Counted from the stretch's first letter, positions 44,173 to 52,594 are shown. The stretch: 58,393 bases of DNA from Deltaproteobacteria bacterium (GCA_021793275.1 JAJYTC010000007.1:1-58393), one strand, 5' to 3'. Numbers and translations are program-made. The notes: generated by a model from the sequence alone, not told the origin.

Positions 44173-45852
44173 TTGGCAGAACAAATCCGAATAGGAGTTT
44201 TTGTTTGCAACTGCGGCAGCAACATCGCCGGCTATCTGGATGTGAAGGCGCTGGCGGAGTATGCTAAAATCCTGCCCCACGTCGTTTTTGTAAGGGAAAA
44301 CCTTTACACCTGCTCGGAAAACGGCATAAACGAAATCAAGGCCGCAATCAAGGAGCAGGGCCTCAACCGCGTGGTTGTGGCATCCTGCACGCCTCGCACC
44401 CATGAGCCGCTTTTCCGGGGGACCTGCGCCGAAGCCGGGCTCAACCCCTACCTCTTCGAAATGGTCAACATCCGCGACCAGTGTTCGTGGGTCCATATGC
44501 AGGAAAAGGAAAAGGGCACCACCAAGGCGAAAGACCTGATTCGGATGGGTGTTGCGAAGGCCGCCCTGCTCAAGCCTCAGGAGCCTATCCAGTCGGAAAT
44601 GGACCCGAGGGCGCTGGTCATTGGCGGAGGGATCGCCGGCATGACGGCGGCCATGGCGCTTGGAAACCGGGGCTATGAAGTCACCTTGATCGAAAAATCA
44701 GGCGAACTCGGCGGTCTTCTGCTAAAACTCGACAAGCTAGCGCCTTCGGGGGCGGACGCGGTTGCGGTGGCGCGAAAACAGGCAGATCTTGTCCGCAGGC
44801 ACCCCAATATCCACCTGCTCCTGTCCACTCACATAGATGAGGTCAACGGGTATATCGGTCATTTTCAGGTCTCGGCTTCGACAAACGGCTCCAAAACACA
44901 GTTTGGAACAGGCGTTATCGTAGTGGCCACAGGGGCGCGTGTTTTTCGGCCGGCCGGATTGTACGGCTATGACGGCGAGAAGGTCATCACGCAGCTCGAA
45001 CTCGAAGAGGTTTTCAAGTCCGGGGCTTTCGCTGCGAAAAACGTCGTCATGATTCAATGTGTGGGCGCGCGCAATGACGAGCGAAAGTACTGCTCGCGCA
45101 TATGCTGCATGGTCGCGATAAAGAACGCCATAGAAATAAAGGAAAAGAGCCCCGAAACAGGAGTAAAGGTCCTCTACCGCGACATCCAGGCTTACGGGAC
45201 CGAGAACGAAGCCCTTTTGCAGCGCGCGAAGGAGCTTGGCGTGATCTTCATAAAATACGATCCCGCCCGCCCGCCCAGGGTCGAAGCTGGAAAGGTGATC
45301 GTCCATCACGATCTGCTCGGGCGCGAAATAGAGCTGCCGCAGGATTTGGTGGTCCTTTCAACGCCGCTAGTAGCCGGCGAGGACAATGAAGCCATATCGA
45401 AGCTTCTGCGGGTGTCGCTTGACGCAAACAAGTTCTTCCTGGAAGGACACGTGAAGCTGAAGCCGCTCGACTTTGCAACCGACGGCATTTACCTGTGCGG
45501 AAACGCCCACTATCCGGCTACCGTGCGTGAAGCGGTGTCGCAGGCGCTGGGCGCTGCCTCGCGCGCTTCCATACCGCTGTCCAAGGGGGTGATGTCGGTC
45601 GAGCCGATAGTCTCTACTCTCGTGGATGAAGATGCGTGCCGGGGCTGCGGGCTTTGCGTCGCGCTTTGTCCCTACGGGGCACTCGAGATCGTGCGCGGCG
45701 AGAAGGGGCGAAAAGTCAGAGTGATCCCTGTAGCATGCAAGGGCTGCGGGATCTGCGCGGCAACCTGCTATCATCACGCTCTGAGCGTCAATTCCTACTC
45801 GGATGCGCAAATAGGCGAACAGATAAGAGCGTTTCTGGAAGAATCGGCCTGA
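44173..45852 (+). CDS. HdrA-like iron-sulfur flavoprotein
   Basis: A 559-residue protein similar to the second half of the giant Hdr[28 protein letters not shown] at the start, [25 protein letters not shown] fold [21 protein letters not shown] (~residue 152), MIQCVGARNDERKYCSRICCMVAIKNA, and two C-terminal ferredoxin motifs (CRGCGLCVALCPYGA and CKGCGICAATCYHHA). The start is TTG with AGAGGTG before it. No UGA is present. With the preceding Sec-HdrA it reproduces as two proteins what the giant HdrA has in one chain, so the two probably dimerise. Electron transfer role inferred from context. Confidence 0.85.
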   Translation: MAEQIRIGVFVCNCGSNIAGYLDVKALAEYAKILPHVVFVRENLYTCSENGINEIKAAIKEQGLNRVVVASCTPRTHEPLFRGTCAEAGLNPYLFEMVNIRDQCSWVHMQEKEKGTTKAKDLIRMGVAKAALLKPQEPIQSEMDPRALVIGGGIAGMTAAMALGNRGYEVTLIEKSGELGGLLLKLDKLAPSGADAVAVARKQADLVRRHPNIHLLLSTHIDEVNGYIGHFQVSASTNGSKTQFGTGVIVVATGARVFRPAGLYGYDGEKVITQLELEEVFKSGAFAAKNVVMIQCVGARNDERKYCSRICCMVAIKNAIEIKEKSPETGVKVLYRDIQAYGTENEALLQRAKELGVIFIKYDPARPPRVEAGKVIVHHDLLGREIELPQDLVVLSTPLVAGEDNEAISKLLRVSLDANKFFLEGHVKLKPLDFATDGIYLCGNAHYPATVREAVSQALGAASRASIPLSKGVMSVEPIVSTLVDEDACRGCGLCVALCPYGALEIVRGEKGRKVRVIPVACKGCGICAATCYHHALSVNSYSDAQIGEQIRAFLEESA

Positions 45853-45876
45853 GGAAAGAAGGCAAAAGAACTGTAG

Positions 45877-45898
45877 GGTGGGTTAAGCGCGACCCGCC
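45877..45898. repeat. Palindromic repeat with GGGTTAAGCG core, copy 2
   Basis: GGTGGGT pairs with ACCCGCC (one G-U) around a loop containing TAAGCG. It is related to 41014-41038 and again precedes an mvhD-type gene, here by 25 bp. Confidence 0.45.
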
Positions 45899-45923
45899 GG
45901 AACTTTTCCAAGGAGGGCAATGG

Positions 45924-46712
45924 ATGCCTGAGTTTACTCCCAAAATTCTGGTGATGTGCTGCACCTGGTGAGGCTACGCGGCGGCTGACTTCGCTGGAGT
46001 TTCCAGGATGCAATATACGACGGATGTGCGGTTGATCCGTCTCATGTGTACAGGCCGGGTGGATCCGACCATGGTGGCCGAGGCTTTCATCGAGGGAGCG
46101 GACGGAATCATGGTGGTCGGCTGCCATTTCGGTGACTGCCATTACATTTCCGGCAATTACCAGGCCAGGGTAAAGATGGGGCTCGCATCGAGGGCCCTGG
46201 GCTACGTTGGCCTCAATGCCGCTCGGGTCGCCTTCAAACAGTGCTCGTCGGCGGAGGGCGACCGGTTTGTAAGCCATGTAACCACTTTCCATGACAGTAT
46301 CTGTGAAATCGGCCCTCTCGGTTCGGCTGAAAAGCTTCCGCTGCCGAAGCTTAAAGACAGGGTCGATACGGCCCGTGCCGCCCTTGCCTCCGAAAAGCTG
46401 CGCTGGGTGGAGGGCAAATTCACCGAATTCCAAAACAACGGCAACAAGTACGGCGAAAAATTCACCGAACACGAAATGTGGCGCACCCTCGACACGATCG
46501 TAATCGATGAAATCGCAACCCATGGAATTTTAAAAGAAATGCGAAAAGGCGCCGCTTCGGTCATAGAGCTTGCCGAAAGGCTGGAAATAGCCCCGCCTGC
46601 CGCACTCAAGTACGTCCTGGCCCTTCAAAGGCGCGGCCTGGTGGGACTTGCCGGCGTGGACGGCGCGACTCCGAGCTACAGGCTCGTGGAGCGTCCGGCC
46701 AAAGCAGCGTGA
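45924..46712 (+). CDS. mvhD: Selenocysteine-containing MvhD-type protein 2 with winged-helix-like C-terminus
   Basis: A 262-residue protein when the UGA at 45969-45971 is read as selenocysteine (residue 16). The N-terminal motif is CCTW-U-GYAAADFAGVSRMQY, aligned to [20 protein letters not shown] of MvhD 1; the second motif is GCHFGDCHYISGN with Cys. Residues ~1-140 are MvhD; ~200-255 read as a winged helix (ILKEMRKGAASVIELAERLEIAPPAALKYVLALQRRGLV...SYRLV). AGGAGG precedes the ATG at 45924; the ATG at 45920 stops after three codons. It likely takes electrons to or from the HdrA proteins beside it. The helix-turn-helix tail may be structural or regulatory. Confidence 0.85.
45994..46006 (+). 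promoter_or_regulatory. Candidate SECIS hairpin of mvhD 2
   Basis: CTGGA-GTT-TCCAG, a five-pair stem with a G-first three-base loop starting 28 bases after the UGA. Short, but in the range for bacterial elements. Confidence 0.5.
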
Positions 46713-46799
46713 GGTCCGGAAGATAGTGGGCAGAAACTTTTCTTAACAGTAACTCACGTTCACATCGGGACACGCGGAAACCGCCCAGCGAGGAGTTGG

Positions 46800-48479
46800 A
46801 TGCAAGTGTCAGATAAACAGGTGATCATTTTCGGAGGCGACCCGGCAGGGATTGCGGCTGCTATCGAACAGGCGGAAGCGGGCCGGCGCGTGGTGCTGGT
46901 CGAAACTTCACCGGCCCTCGGCGCCGGGCGCATTCCCCAGACCCATCTTCTAAACGGGAATTCGACGTGGGCCGATCCGAACTTTGAGGCGGCCAAAAAG
47001 CATCCGAACATACGCATAATCACCAACGCCGTCGTGGAAAAAGCTTCCGCCAAAGACGGGTCGTACACGTTCCGCATCCGGCGAAAAACGGGCCGGGTGG
47101 ACCCCGAAAAATGCGACGGCTGCCGCGAGTGCATTCGCGTATGCCCGATCAATATGTACGATGACTTCAACGAAGGCATCGGTTTTAGAACGGCCATAGA
47201 TTTCTTCAACCCCGATACCGGCGATTTCAACATTTTCAGGGAGGATATGCCGGTTTGCCAGGCCACCTGCCCTGCCAACCTCGATATCCGTTCCTATGTC
47301 GGCAACATTGCCGACGGCGAATACGCCAAATCGCTGGCCATAATAAGGCAAAACCTGCCTTTTCCACTGGCCATCGGCCGCGTCTGCCCGCATCCCTGTG
47401 AGTCCGCCTGCAACCGGGGATACATGGATGAGCCGATTTCCATCTGCACTTTGAAGCGCTTCGTGGCCGATTACGAGATGAAAAACGGGCTGACGGCCCC
47501 GGTCGAAATTCCCGACGAGTTCCACCGGGAAAAAGTCGCCATTATCGGCGCCGGGCCTGCCGGTCTATCCTGCGCCTATTTTCTCGGAAGGGCCGGGTAC
47601 CACTCTGTTGTCTTCGAAGCCCTGGCCGAACCGGGTGGAATGTTTCGCTACGGCATTCCCGAATACAGGCTTCCCACCCCTACTCTCATGCACGAGATAA
47701 ACTGGATTCTTTCCCACGGGGCTGAGCTTCGCTGCAATACGAGGATCGGCAGGGACATTTCTTACGAAGAGATCGTCAAGCAGTTTGACGCTGTTTTTAT
47801 CGGCGTAGGGGCGCACAAGGGAATGAAGCTCCAGATCAAGGGCGAGGATATGGAAGGCGTTGTCGACGGGGTCGATTTCCTGCGCGAGGTAAACGGCGGC
47901 AAAAAATGGCCGGCAAAAGGCAAGGTCATAGTGGTTGGCGGCGGAAACGTCGCCATGGACGCAGCTCGGGTCAGTTGGCGGGAAGGCTTCGAGGAGGTCC
48001 ATGTCCTCTATAGGAGGACGAAAAAGGAGATGCCCGCCAGTCCGTGGGAAATCGACGCGGCGGAACAGGAAGGCGTAAAATTCCAATACTTGGTAGCGCC
48101 CATCGAGGTTGTCGGAAACAACGGCAAAATGACCGGCCTCAAATGCCTCAGGATGGCGCTGGGCGAAGCCGACGCCAGCGGAAGGCGCAGGCCCGTACCC
48201 ATCGAAGGCTCGGAATTCATCGCGGAAGCCGAGACCCTGATTCCCGCGATCGGTCAGGCGCCGGACCTCGGTTTCGTCCCGGATGACGGCAGGCTCAATA
48301 TTTCCAGGCGTAACACCTTTGTTGTCGATAAGAGCAATTATATGACCAACGTCGAAGGCATCTTCTCGGCGGGCGACGTCGAAACCGGGCCGGACATCGC
48401 TATTCGAGCCTGCGCAGGCGGCCGCAAAGCCGCCGAAGGCATAGTGCGCTACCTGGAGGCCAGACGGGCGAAGGGGTAA
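46800..48479 (+). CDS. HdrA/GltD-like NAD(P)H-dependent flavoprotein
   Basis: A 559-residue protein: an HdrA-like N-terminal FAD fold (VIIFGGDPAGIAAAIEQAEAGRRVVLVE) that has lost the FPTN-x-C-A motif; ferredoxin CDGCRECIRVCP (~104); GltD-type Fe-S segment MPVCQATCPANLDIRSYVG...GRVCPHPCESACNRG; FAD fold [15 protein letters not shown] (~250); NADPH fold [14 protein letters not shown] (~379). GltD and NfnB use these folds to move electrons between NAD(P)H and Fe-S clusters. It matches the first half of the giant HdrA without selenocysteine. GAGGAG precedes the ATG. It is likely the NAD(P)H entry or exit of the complex. Confidence 0.87.
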   Translation: MQVSDKQVIIFGGDPAGIAAAIEQAEAGRRVVLVETSPALGAGRIPQTHLLNGNSTWADPNFEAAKKHPNIRIITNAVVEKASAKDGSYTFRIRRKTGRVDPEKCDGCRECIRVCPINMYDDFNEGIGFRTAIDFFNPDTGDFNIFREDMPVCQATCPANLDIRSYVGNIADGEYAKSLAIIRQNLPFPLAIGRVCPHPCESACNRGYMDEPISICTLKRFVADYEMKNGLTAPVEIPDEFHREKVAIIGAGPAGLSCAYFLGRAGYHSVVFEALAEPGGMFRYGIPEYRLPTPTLMHEINWILSHGAELRCNTRIGRDISYEEIVKQFDAVFIGVGAHKGMKLQIKGEDMEGVVDGVDFLREVNGGKKWPAKGKVIVVGGGNVAMDAARVSWREGFEEVHVLYRRTKKEMPASPWEIDAAEQEGVKFQYLVAPIEVVGNNGKMTGLKCLRMALGEADASGRRRPVPIEGSEFIAEAETLIPAIGQAPDLGFVPDDGRLNISRRNTFVVDKSNYMTNVEGIFSAGDVETGPDIAIRACAGGRKAAEGIVRYLEARRAKG

Positions 48480-48560
48480 AGCTCCGAAAGGAGGTAAGTC
48501 AGATACCTCCGGCAAAGCCGGTGGCCGGTGTCTTTTGCTCGTGGAAGACAATGAACGTGG

Positions 48561-48587
48561 ATTCCGGCTCAGAGGCGCCGCCGGAAT
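48561..48587. repeat. REP-like palindrome (ATTCCGGC/GCCGGAAT)
   Basis: ATTCCGGC and GCCGGAAT form an eight-pair stem around an 11-base loop, ending in GACGAC. It is of the common 'ATTCCGGC' intergenic repeat type. The 235-bp gap from 48480 to 48714 otherwise holds no gene. Confidence 0.55.
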
Positions 48588-48714
48588 GACGACTTGATAG
48601 CTTGTCCCTTTCAGGGAGAATTGAACCACCTTGACGGAAAAATCCAGGCCACGGGTTGGCACAAGTTTTATCGTGCCCAAAGTTTCCTGATGGAAGCGAA
48701 TTACGGGGAAGCAG

Positions 48715-49584
48715 ATGCAATACGAAAACAAAGGCCGTTTCATAGTAAAATTCACCGATATTCCATCCCCGCGCCAGCACCATATTGAAATCGAAGTGGA
48801 TGAGCGCAGGAACAATTACAGCGAGGTGGAACTTGGTTTCGACGAGGAACGGGCCGCAAGAGAAGCCAAAAGGTGCCTGAGCTGCCGCCGCTGTCTGGGG
48901 TGCGCCCTGTGCTGGGCCGAGTGCAAGCCCGAAGCAATTCAATTCGATTTGCAGGACGAAATAATCGAAATCGAAGCCGATTCCGTCATCATCTCGCCGG
49001 GGGGCGAACGCGCGCTCAACCGCATCGACAGTCGCTTCGGCCTGGCCAAGGACGTCAACGTCGTAACGGACCTCCAGCTCGAACGCATGCTCAGCGAATC
49101 GGGCCCGAGCGGTGGGCTGGTGATCCGGCCGTTCGACGGCCAAATCCCTTCGAGCGTCGCCTTTGTCCAGGCCTATGACGGGGCTGCGTCCGCCATGAAC
49201 CGGTCGGCCCTGACCTTCGCTGTGAACGAGGTTACTCTTCTCAGGCAAAAGCTGCCGAAGGCAGAAATTGCCGTCTTTGGCGGTTTTGAAGATTTTTCCG
49301 AGGGCAAAAGCGCACTCGATTCCGCCGGCGCTACGCTTATCGCCGCCCCGGTTCAATCCGTCACGCCGAACGGCGGCTCGCCCGTAAAAGTGGCCTTCGC
49401 AGATGCACAGGCCAAGGAGTTCGATCTGGTCGTTCTCATTACGCAGCCGGTAATGTCCAACGATGCCCGCGACCTCGCAAAGGCCCTCGGCCTGGACATC
49501 TCGTATGCGAATTTTCTCTCCGGCGAAGGAGACGGCCTCATTCAGACGAACAAAGAAGAAGTGCGGCTGGCGCGGCAGGAGTGA
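48715..49584 (+). CDS. HdrA-like C-terminal domain protein
   Basis: A 289-residue protein matching the middle part of the giant HdrA that follows its GltD module: SEVELGFDEERAAREAKRCLSCRRCLGCALCWAECKPEAI (cluster-binding cysteines ~54-67) then DSVIISPGGERALNRIDSRFGLA and QLERMLSESGPSGG. The later HdrA CVGSR-type cysteine block is replaced by VAFVQAYDGAASAMNRSALTF, so one cluster is lost. With the preceding gene it forms a split, degenerate copy of the first part of the giant protein. GGGGAAG stands before the ATG. Likely a structural or electron-transfer partner; function unknown. Confidence 0.75.
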   Translation: MQYENKGRFIVKFTDIPSPRQHHIEIEVDERRNNYSEVELGFDEERAAREAKRCLSCRRCLGCALCWAECKPEAIQFDLQDEIIEIEADSVIISPGGERALNRIDSRFGLAKDVNVVTDLQLERMLSESGPSGGLVIRPFDGQIPSSVAFVQAYDGAASAMNRSALTFAVNEVTLLRQKLPKAEIAVFGGFEDFSEGKSALDSAGATLIAAPVQSVTPNGGSPVKVAFADAQAKEFDLVVLITQPVMSNDARDLAKALGLDISYANFLSGEGDGLIQTNKEEVRLARQE

Positions 49585-49668
49585 GGCGAGTGACAATTAG
49601 CCTGCTTTTTTCCCCCAATGGCTTTTCATGTCCCTTCGAGAAAACTCAAGCTATCTAAAGACAACAAA

Positions 49669-49695
49669 GGTGGGCTTGACGGCGTCAAGCTCACC
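49669..49695. repeat. Strong hairpin after the Hdr cluster
   Basis: GGTGGGCTTGAC and GTCAAGCTCACC pair over twelve positions (one G-U) around a three-base loop. No T run follows, so it is not a classical terminator, but it may protect or end the transcript. It shares GGTGGGC...GCTCACC and the nearby GAAACTTTCCGG with 40941-40974. The preceding stretch from 49585 holds nothing else. Confidence 0.55.
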
Positions 49696-49700
49696 CGAAA

Positions 49701-49970
49701 CTTTCCGGCCGCCGTTTTGAACGAGACTATAAACGGGAAAAATCCGGGCGGCATGGCAAAACGCTCGATACCGCTCTAATGGAAGTTGTCAACTTGCTTG
49801 CCGTCGACAAACCGTTGCCTCCGAGCTAATGCGACCATCCTCTTATCGGGGAATGGGCCGATCATCGCGATTGCCACATCAAACCAGATCTGGTTCTGAT
49901 CTATCGGAAGCCTGACAACAGTCATCCTGAGTTTGTGCGCCTCAACTCGCACAGTGAGCTTGATTTTTAG
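49701..49970 (+). pseudogene. YafQ-family mRNA-interferase toxin, decayed
   Basis: In one frame the sequence reads RRFERDYKREKSGRHGKTLD, then ALMEVVNLLAVDKPLPPS, a TAA stop at 49827-49829, then CDHPLIGEWADHRDCHIKPD and LVLIYRKPDNSHPEFVRLNSHSEL before the TAG at 49968-49970. This covers nearly the full YafQ/RelE toxin, including the D-C-H-I-K-P-D and S-H-S-E-L motifs. The in-frame stop and the absence of a start codon and of any antitoxin gene upstream show that it is a fossil. The rest of the gap to 50252 has no gene. Confidence 0.75.
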
Positions 49971-50192
49971 TTGACGCCCTCCATGTAGCCTGTGCGTAAG
50001 AGGCAACGGCTGATTATTTTGTGAGCTGCGCTGACGTCCTTGTGAAAAGGCTTCGCAGAATTGAACACATGAAGGTCCGGGTCCCAGGCCTTCTGGAGTT
50101 TATTTCCAGGGAGGTGATTTGAGCTGTGGCATTAAGCATCTTAAGGTTCTCACGGGGCTCGCTTCTCCATGGATGTCTGTCGGTCAAAATCC

Positions 50193-50207
50193 CTATCCCT
50201 GCGGTTC
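50193..50207 (+). repeat. 15-bp direct repeat before recD2 (copy 1)
   Basis: CTATCCCTGCGGTTC occurs here, 46 bp before recD2, and again at 52595-52609 before mraZ. Both copies are followed by A+T-rich strings (GATATATTC; AATTATAAATATT), so the repeat may mark a promoter or a shared regulatory site. Confidence 0.4.
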
Positions 50208-50252
50208 TGTGATATATTCGGACCACAAAAAGTTTTTTTCCGGAGGATTTCC

Positions 50253-52427
50253 ATGCTGGCCGAGCTTCAGGGACAGATCGAGAGGATCACTTTCACTAAC
50301 GAGGAAAACGGCTTTACTATAGCAAAGGTGAAAGTCCCGGGCCGGCAGGACCTTGTCTGCGTGGTCGGAAACCTCATGGCCCCCATGCCCGGCGAAGTTC
50401 TCAACATGCAGGGGGAATGGACAAACCATCCCAAATTCGGTGAGCAGTTCAAGATTGTCTTCTATAAATCGATGGTCCCGGCCACAGTGGCCGGCATTCA
50501 GAAATATCTGGGCTCCGGCCTCATAAAAGGGATCGGACCCGTTATGGCAAAGAGGATCGTAAAAAAGTTCGGAAAAGACACCCTCGAAGTCATTGAAAAC
50601 GATCTGGAAAAGCTGTCTTCGGTTGAAGGGATCGGCGCCAAACGCATCGGGATGATACAGCAGGCCTGGGCCGACCAGAAGGAAATCCGCGAGGTGATGA
50701 TATTCCTTCAAAGCCACGGGGTCAGTTCCGGGTACGCAACAAAGATTTTCAAGCAGTACGGGGACGAAGCGATCAAGGTGGTGAGGGAAAATCCCTACAG
50801 GCTTGCAACGGACATCTTCGGAATCGGCTTTGTCACCGCCGACAAGATTGCTGAAAACCTCGGATTTGCAAAGGACTCCGAGCTCAGGGCCCAGGCCGGC
50901 ATCCTCTATGTCCTCCAAGAGCTTTCCGATGAGGGCCATGTTTACTACCCTTACGAACCACTCATCGAGAAATGTAAAGAGATTCTCCGCATAGATCGCG
51001 AGGTCATCGTAAAAGCTCTCGGAACCATCGCTCTAAAGGAAATGATCGTTATCGAAGACCTGAACGAGGACCTGGAAAGTTTCGAGGAAAACAATAAGGC
51101 CGTCTACCTTACCAAATTCCACGTCTCCGAAACGAGCATCGCCAAGCGGCTGAGACTCCTCCTCAACGGCCTGAAATCCATCAGGGGAATCGATGCCGAA
51201 AAAGCAGTCGGATGGGTCCAGGAAAAACTCTCCATCTCTTTGGCGGACAAGCAGGCAGAGGCGGTTAAGACTGCCTGCCGATCCAAGGTTATGGTGCTCA
51301 GCGGCCAGCCGGGCACCGGAAAGACAACCATCATAAATTGCATCCTCAAAATCTACCAGGCCCTCGGGGTGAATATTCTCCTCGCCGCACCGACTGGAAG
51401 AGCGGCAAAGAGGATGAGTGAGGCCACCGGCTATGAGTCAAAAACCATCCACAGGCTCCTCGAGTTCAGCCCGAAAAAGGCCGGCTTCCAGAAAAACGAG
51501 CACCATCCGCTCGACTGCGACCTCCTTATAGTCGATGAGTTCTCGATGGTGGACTGCATTCTGATGCACTATCTCATGAAGGCAATCCCCCGACACGCCA
51601 CCCTCATCATGGTGGGGGATGTAAACCAGCTTCCTTCGGTCGGCGCCGGCAATGTTTTAAACGATATCATTTCCTCCGGAAGGGTCCCGGTGGTGGAATT
51701 AAACGAGATTTTCCGCCAGGCCCGGCAGAGCTCGATCATCGTAAACGCCCATAAAATCAACAGCGGCGTTGTTCCCTCTTTCAAACCCTCCGATGGAGAC
51801 CTCAACGATTTTTTCTTCATTTACAAAGAAGAGCCCGAAGAAATCCTGGAACTTATTCTGGAGCTGGTGAAGAATCGCATTCCGGATCGGTTCGGGTACG
51901 ATCCCATTGACGACATTCAGGTCCTAACCCCCATGCACAAAGGGACAATCGGGGCAGGGAACCTCAATGCACGGCTGCAGGATATGCTCAATCCGTCAGA
52001 AAATAGTGTGAACCGCTGGGGACGCAATTTTAGAGTGCGCGATAAAGTCATGCAGATCAAGAATAACTACGACAAAGAGGTCTTCAACGGAGACATAGGC
52101 AGGATTACCTGGATCGATGAGGAAGCCCAGGAGCTGACCGTCTCCTTTGACGGCCGGAAGGTGTACTATGACTTTGCCGATCTCGACGAGGTTGTTTTGG
52201 CGTACGCAGTGTCTATCCATAAAGCGCAAGGGTCGCAGTATCCTGTCGTGGTCATTCCTGTGCACACACAACATTACATGCTGTTGCAGCGGAATTTGAT
52301 TTACACGGGAATTACCCGTGGGCAAAAGCTTGTCGTGATGGTTGGAACTCCAAAGGCCCTGGCGATAGCCGTAAACAATAACAGGACCCGGAAAAGGTAT
52401 ACCCGGCTGGCCGAGAGGCTTGCATGA
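50253..52427 (+). CDS. recD2: RecD2-type ATP-dependent DNA helicase
   Basis: A 724-residue RecD2, a 5'-3' superfamily 1B helicase that acts without RecBC. The N-terminal OB-like region (LQGQIERITFTNEENGFTIAKVKV) and helix-hairpin-helix segments (GSGLIKGIGPVMAKRIVKKFG) are characteristic. Motor motifs: Walker A LSGQPGTGKTTI (~351), Walker B LLIVDEFSMVD, GDVNQLPSVGAGN, and C-terminal AYAVSIHKAQGSQYPVVVIPV. The ATG at 50253 has GGAGG before it; the extension to 50169 lacks conserved sequence. It probably acts in DNA repair. It stands alone between the Hdr cluster and the dcw cluster. Confidence 0.93.
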   Translation: MLAELQGQIERITFTNEENGFTIAKVKVPGRQDLVCVVGNLMAPMPGEVLNMQGEWTNHPKFGEQFKIVFYKSMVPATVAGIQKYLGSGLIKGIGPVMAKRIVKKFGKDTLEVIENDLEKLSSVEGIGAKRIGMIQQAWADQKEIREVMIFLQSHGVSSGYATKIFKQYGDEAIKVVRENPYRLATDIFGIGFVTADKIAENLGFAKDSELRAQAGILYVLQELSDEGHVYYPYEPLIEKCKEILRIDREVIVKALGTIALKEMIVIEDLNEDLESFEENNKAVYLTKFHVSETSIAKRLRLLLNGLKSIRGIDAEKAVGWVQEKLSISLADKQAEAVKTACRSKVMVLSGQPGTGKTTIINCILKIYQALGVNILLAAPTGRAAKRMSEATGYESKTIHRLLEFSPKKAGFQKNEHHPLDCDLLIVDEFSMVDCILMHYLMKAIPRHATLIMVGDVNQLPSVGAGNVLNDIISSGRVPVVELNEIFRQARQSSIIVNAHKINSGVVPSFKPSDGDLNDFFFIYKEEPEEILELILELVKNRIPDRFGYDPIDDIQVLTPMHKGTIGAGNLNARLQDMLNPSENSVNRWGRNFRVRDKVMQIKNNYDKEVFNGDIGRITWIDEEAQELTVSFDGRKVYYDFADLDEVVLAYAVSIHKAQGSQYPVVVIPVHTQHYMLLQRNLIYTGITRGQKLVVMVGTPKALAIAVNNNRTRKRYTRLAERLA

Positions 52428-52594
52428 TAAAGGCAAAGTGAAAAGGGTTCGATGAGCGGACGATCGGGCTTCTGGTTACTCTCCCGCTCCTATCGTTTGC
52501 GTATTCTGTCAGGATAGTCACAAAATCCATTTATCCCTGATTAAGATATGACTTAAAGCGTTTGCGGGCCTGCCGACCGGTAATTCCCCATTAT

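Noticed and set aside
45920-45931. ATG at 45920 as the start of the second mvhD
   Set aside because: It reads only three codons before a stop; the ATG at 45924 is in the conserved frame and has AGGAGG at good distance.
36348-49584. Methanogen origin of the Hdr cluster
   Set aside because: Flanking genes (dcw cluster, mDAP MurE, sigma-54 system) are bacterial, and base composition and ribosome-binding sites do not change at the borders by eye.
49776-50006. A 76-residue minus-strand reading frame
   Set aside because: It is the antisense of the decayed YafQ toxin, has no ribosome-binding site, and matches no family.
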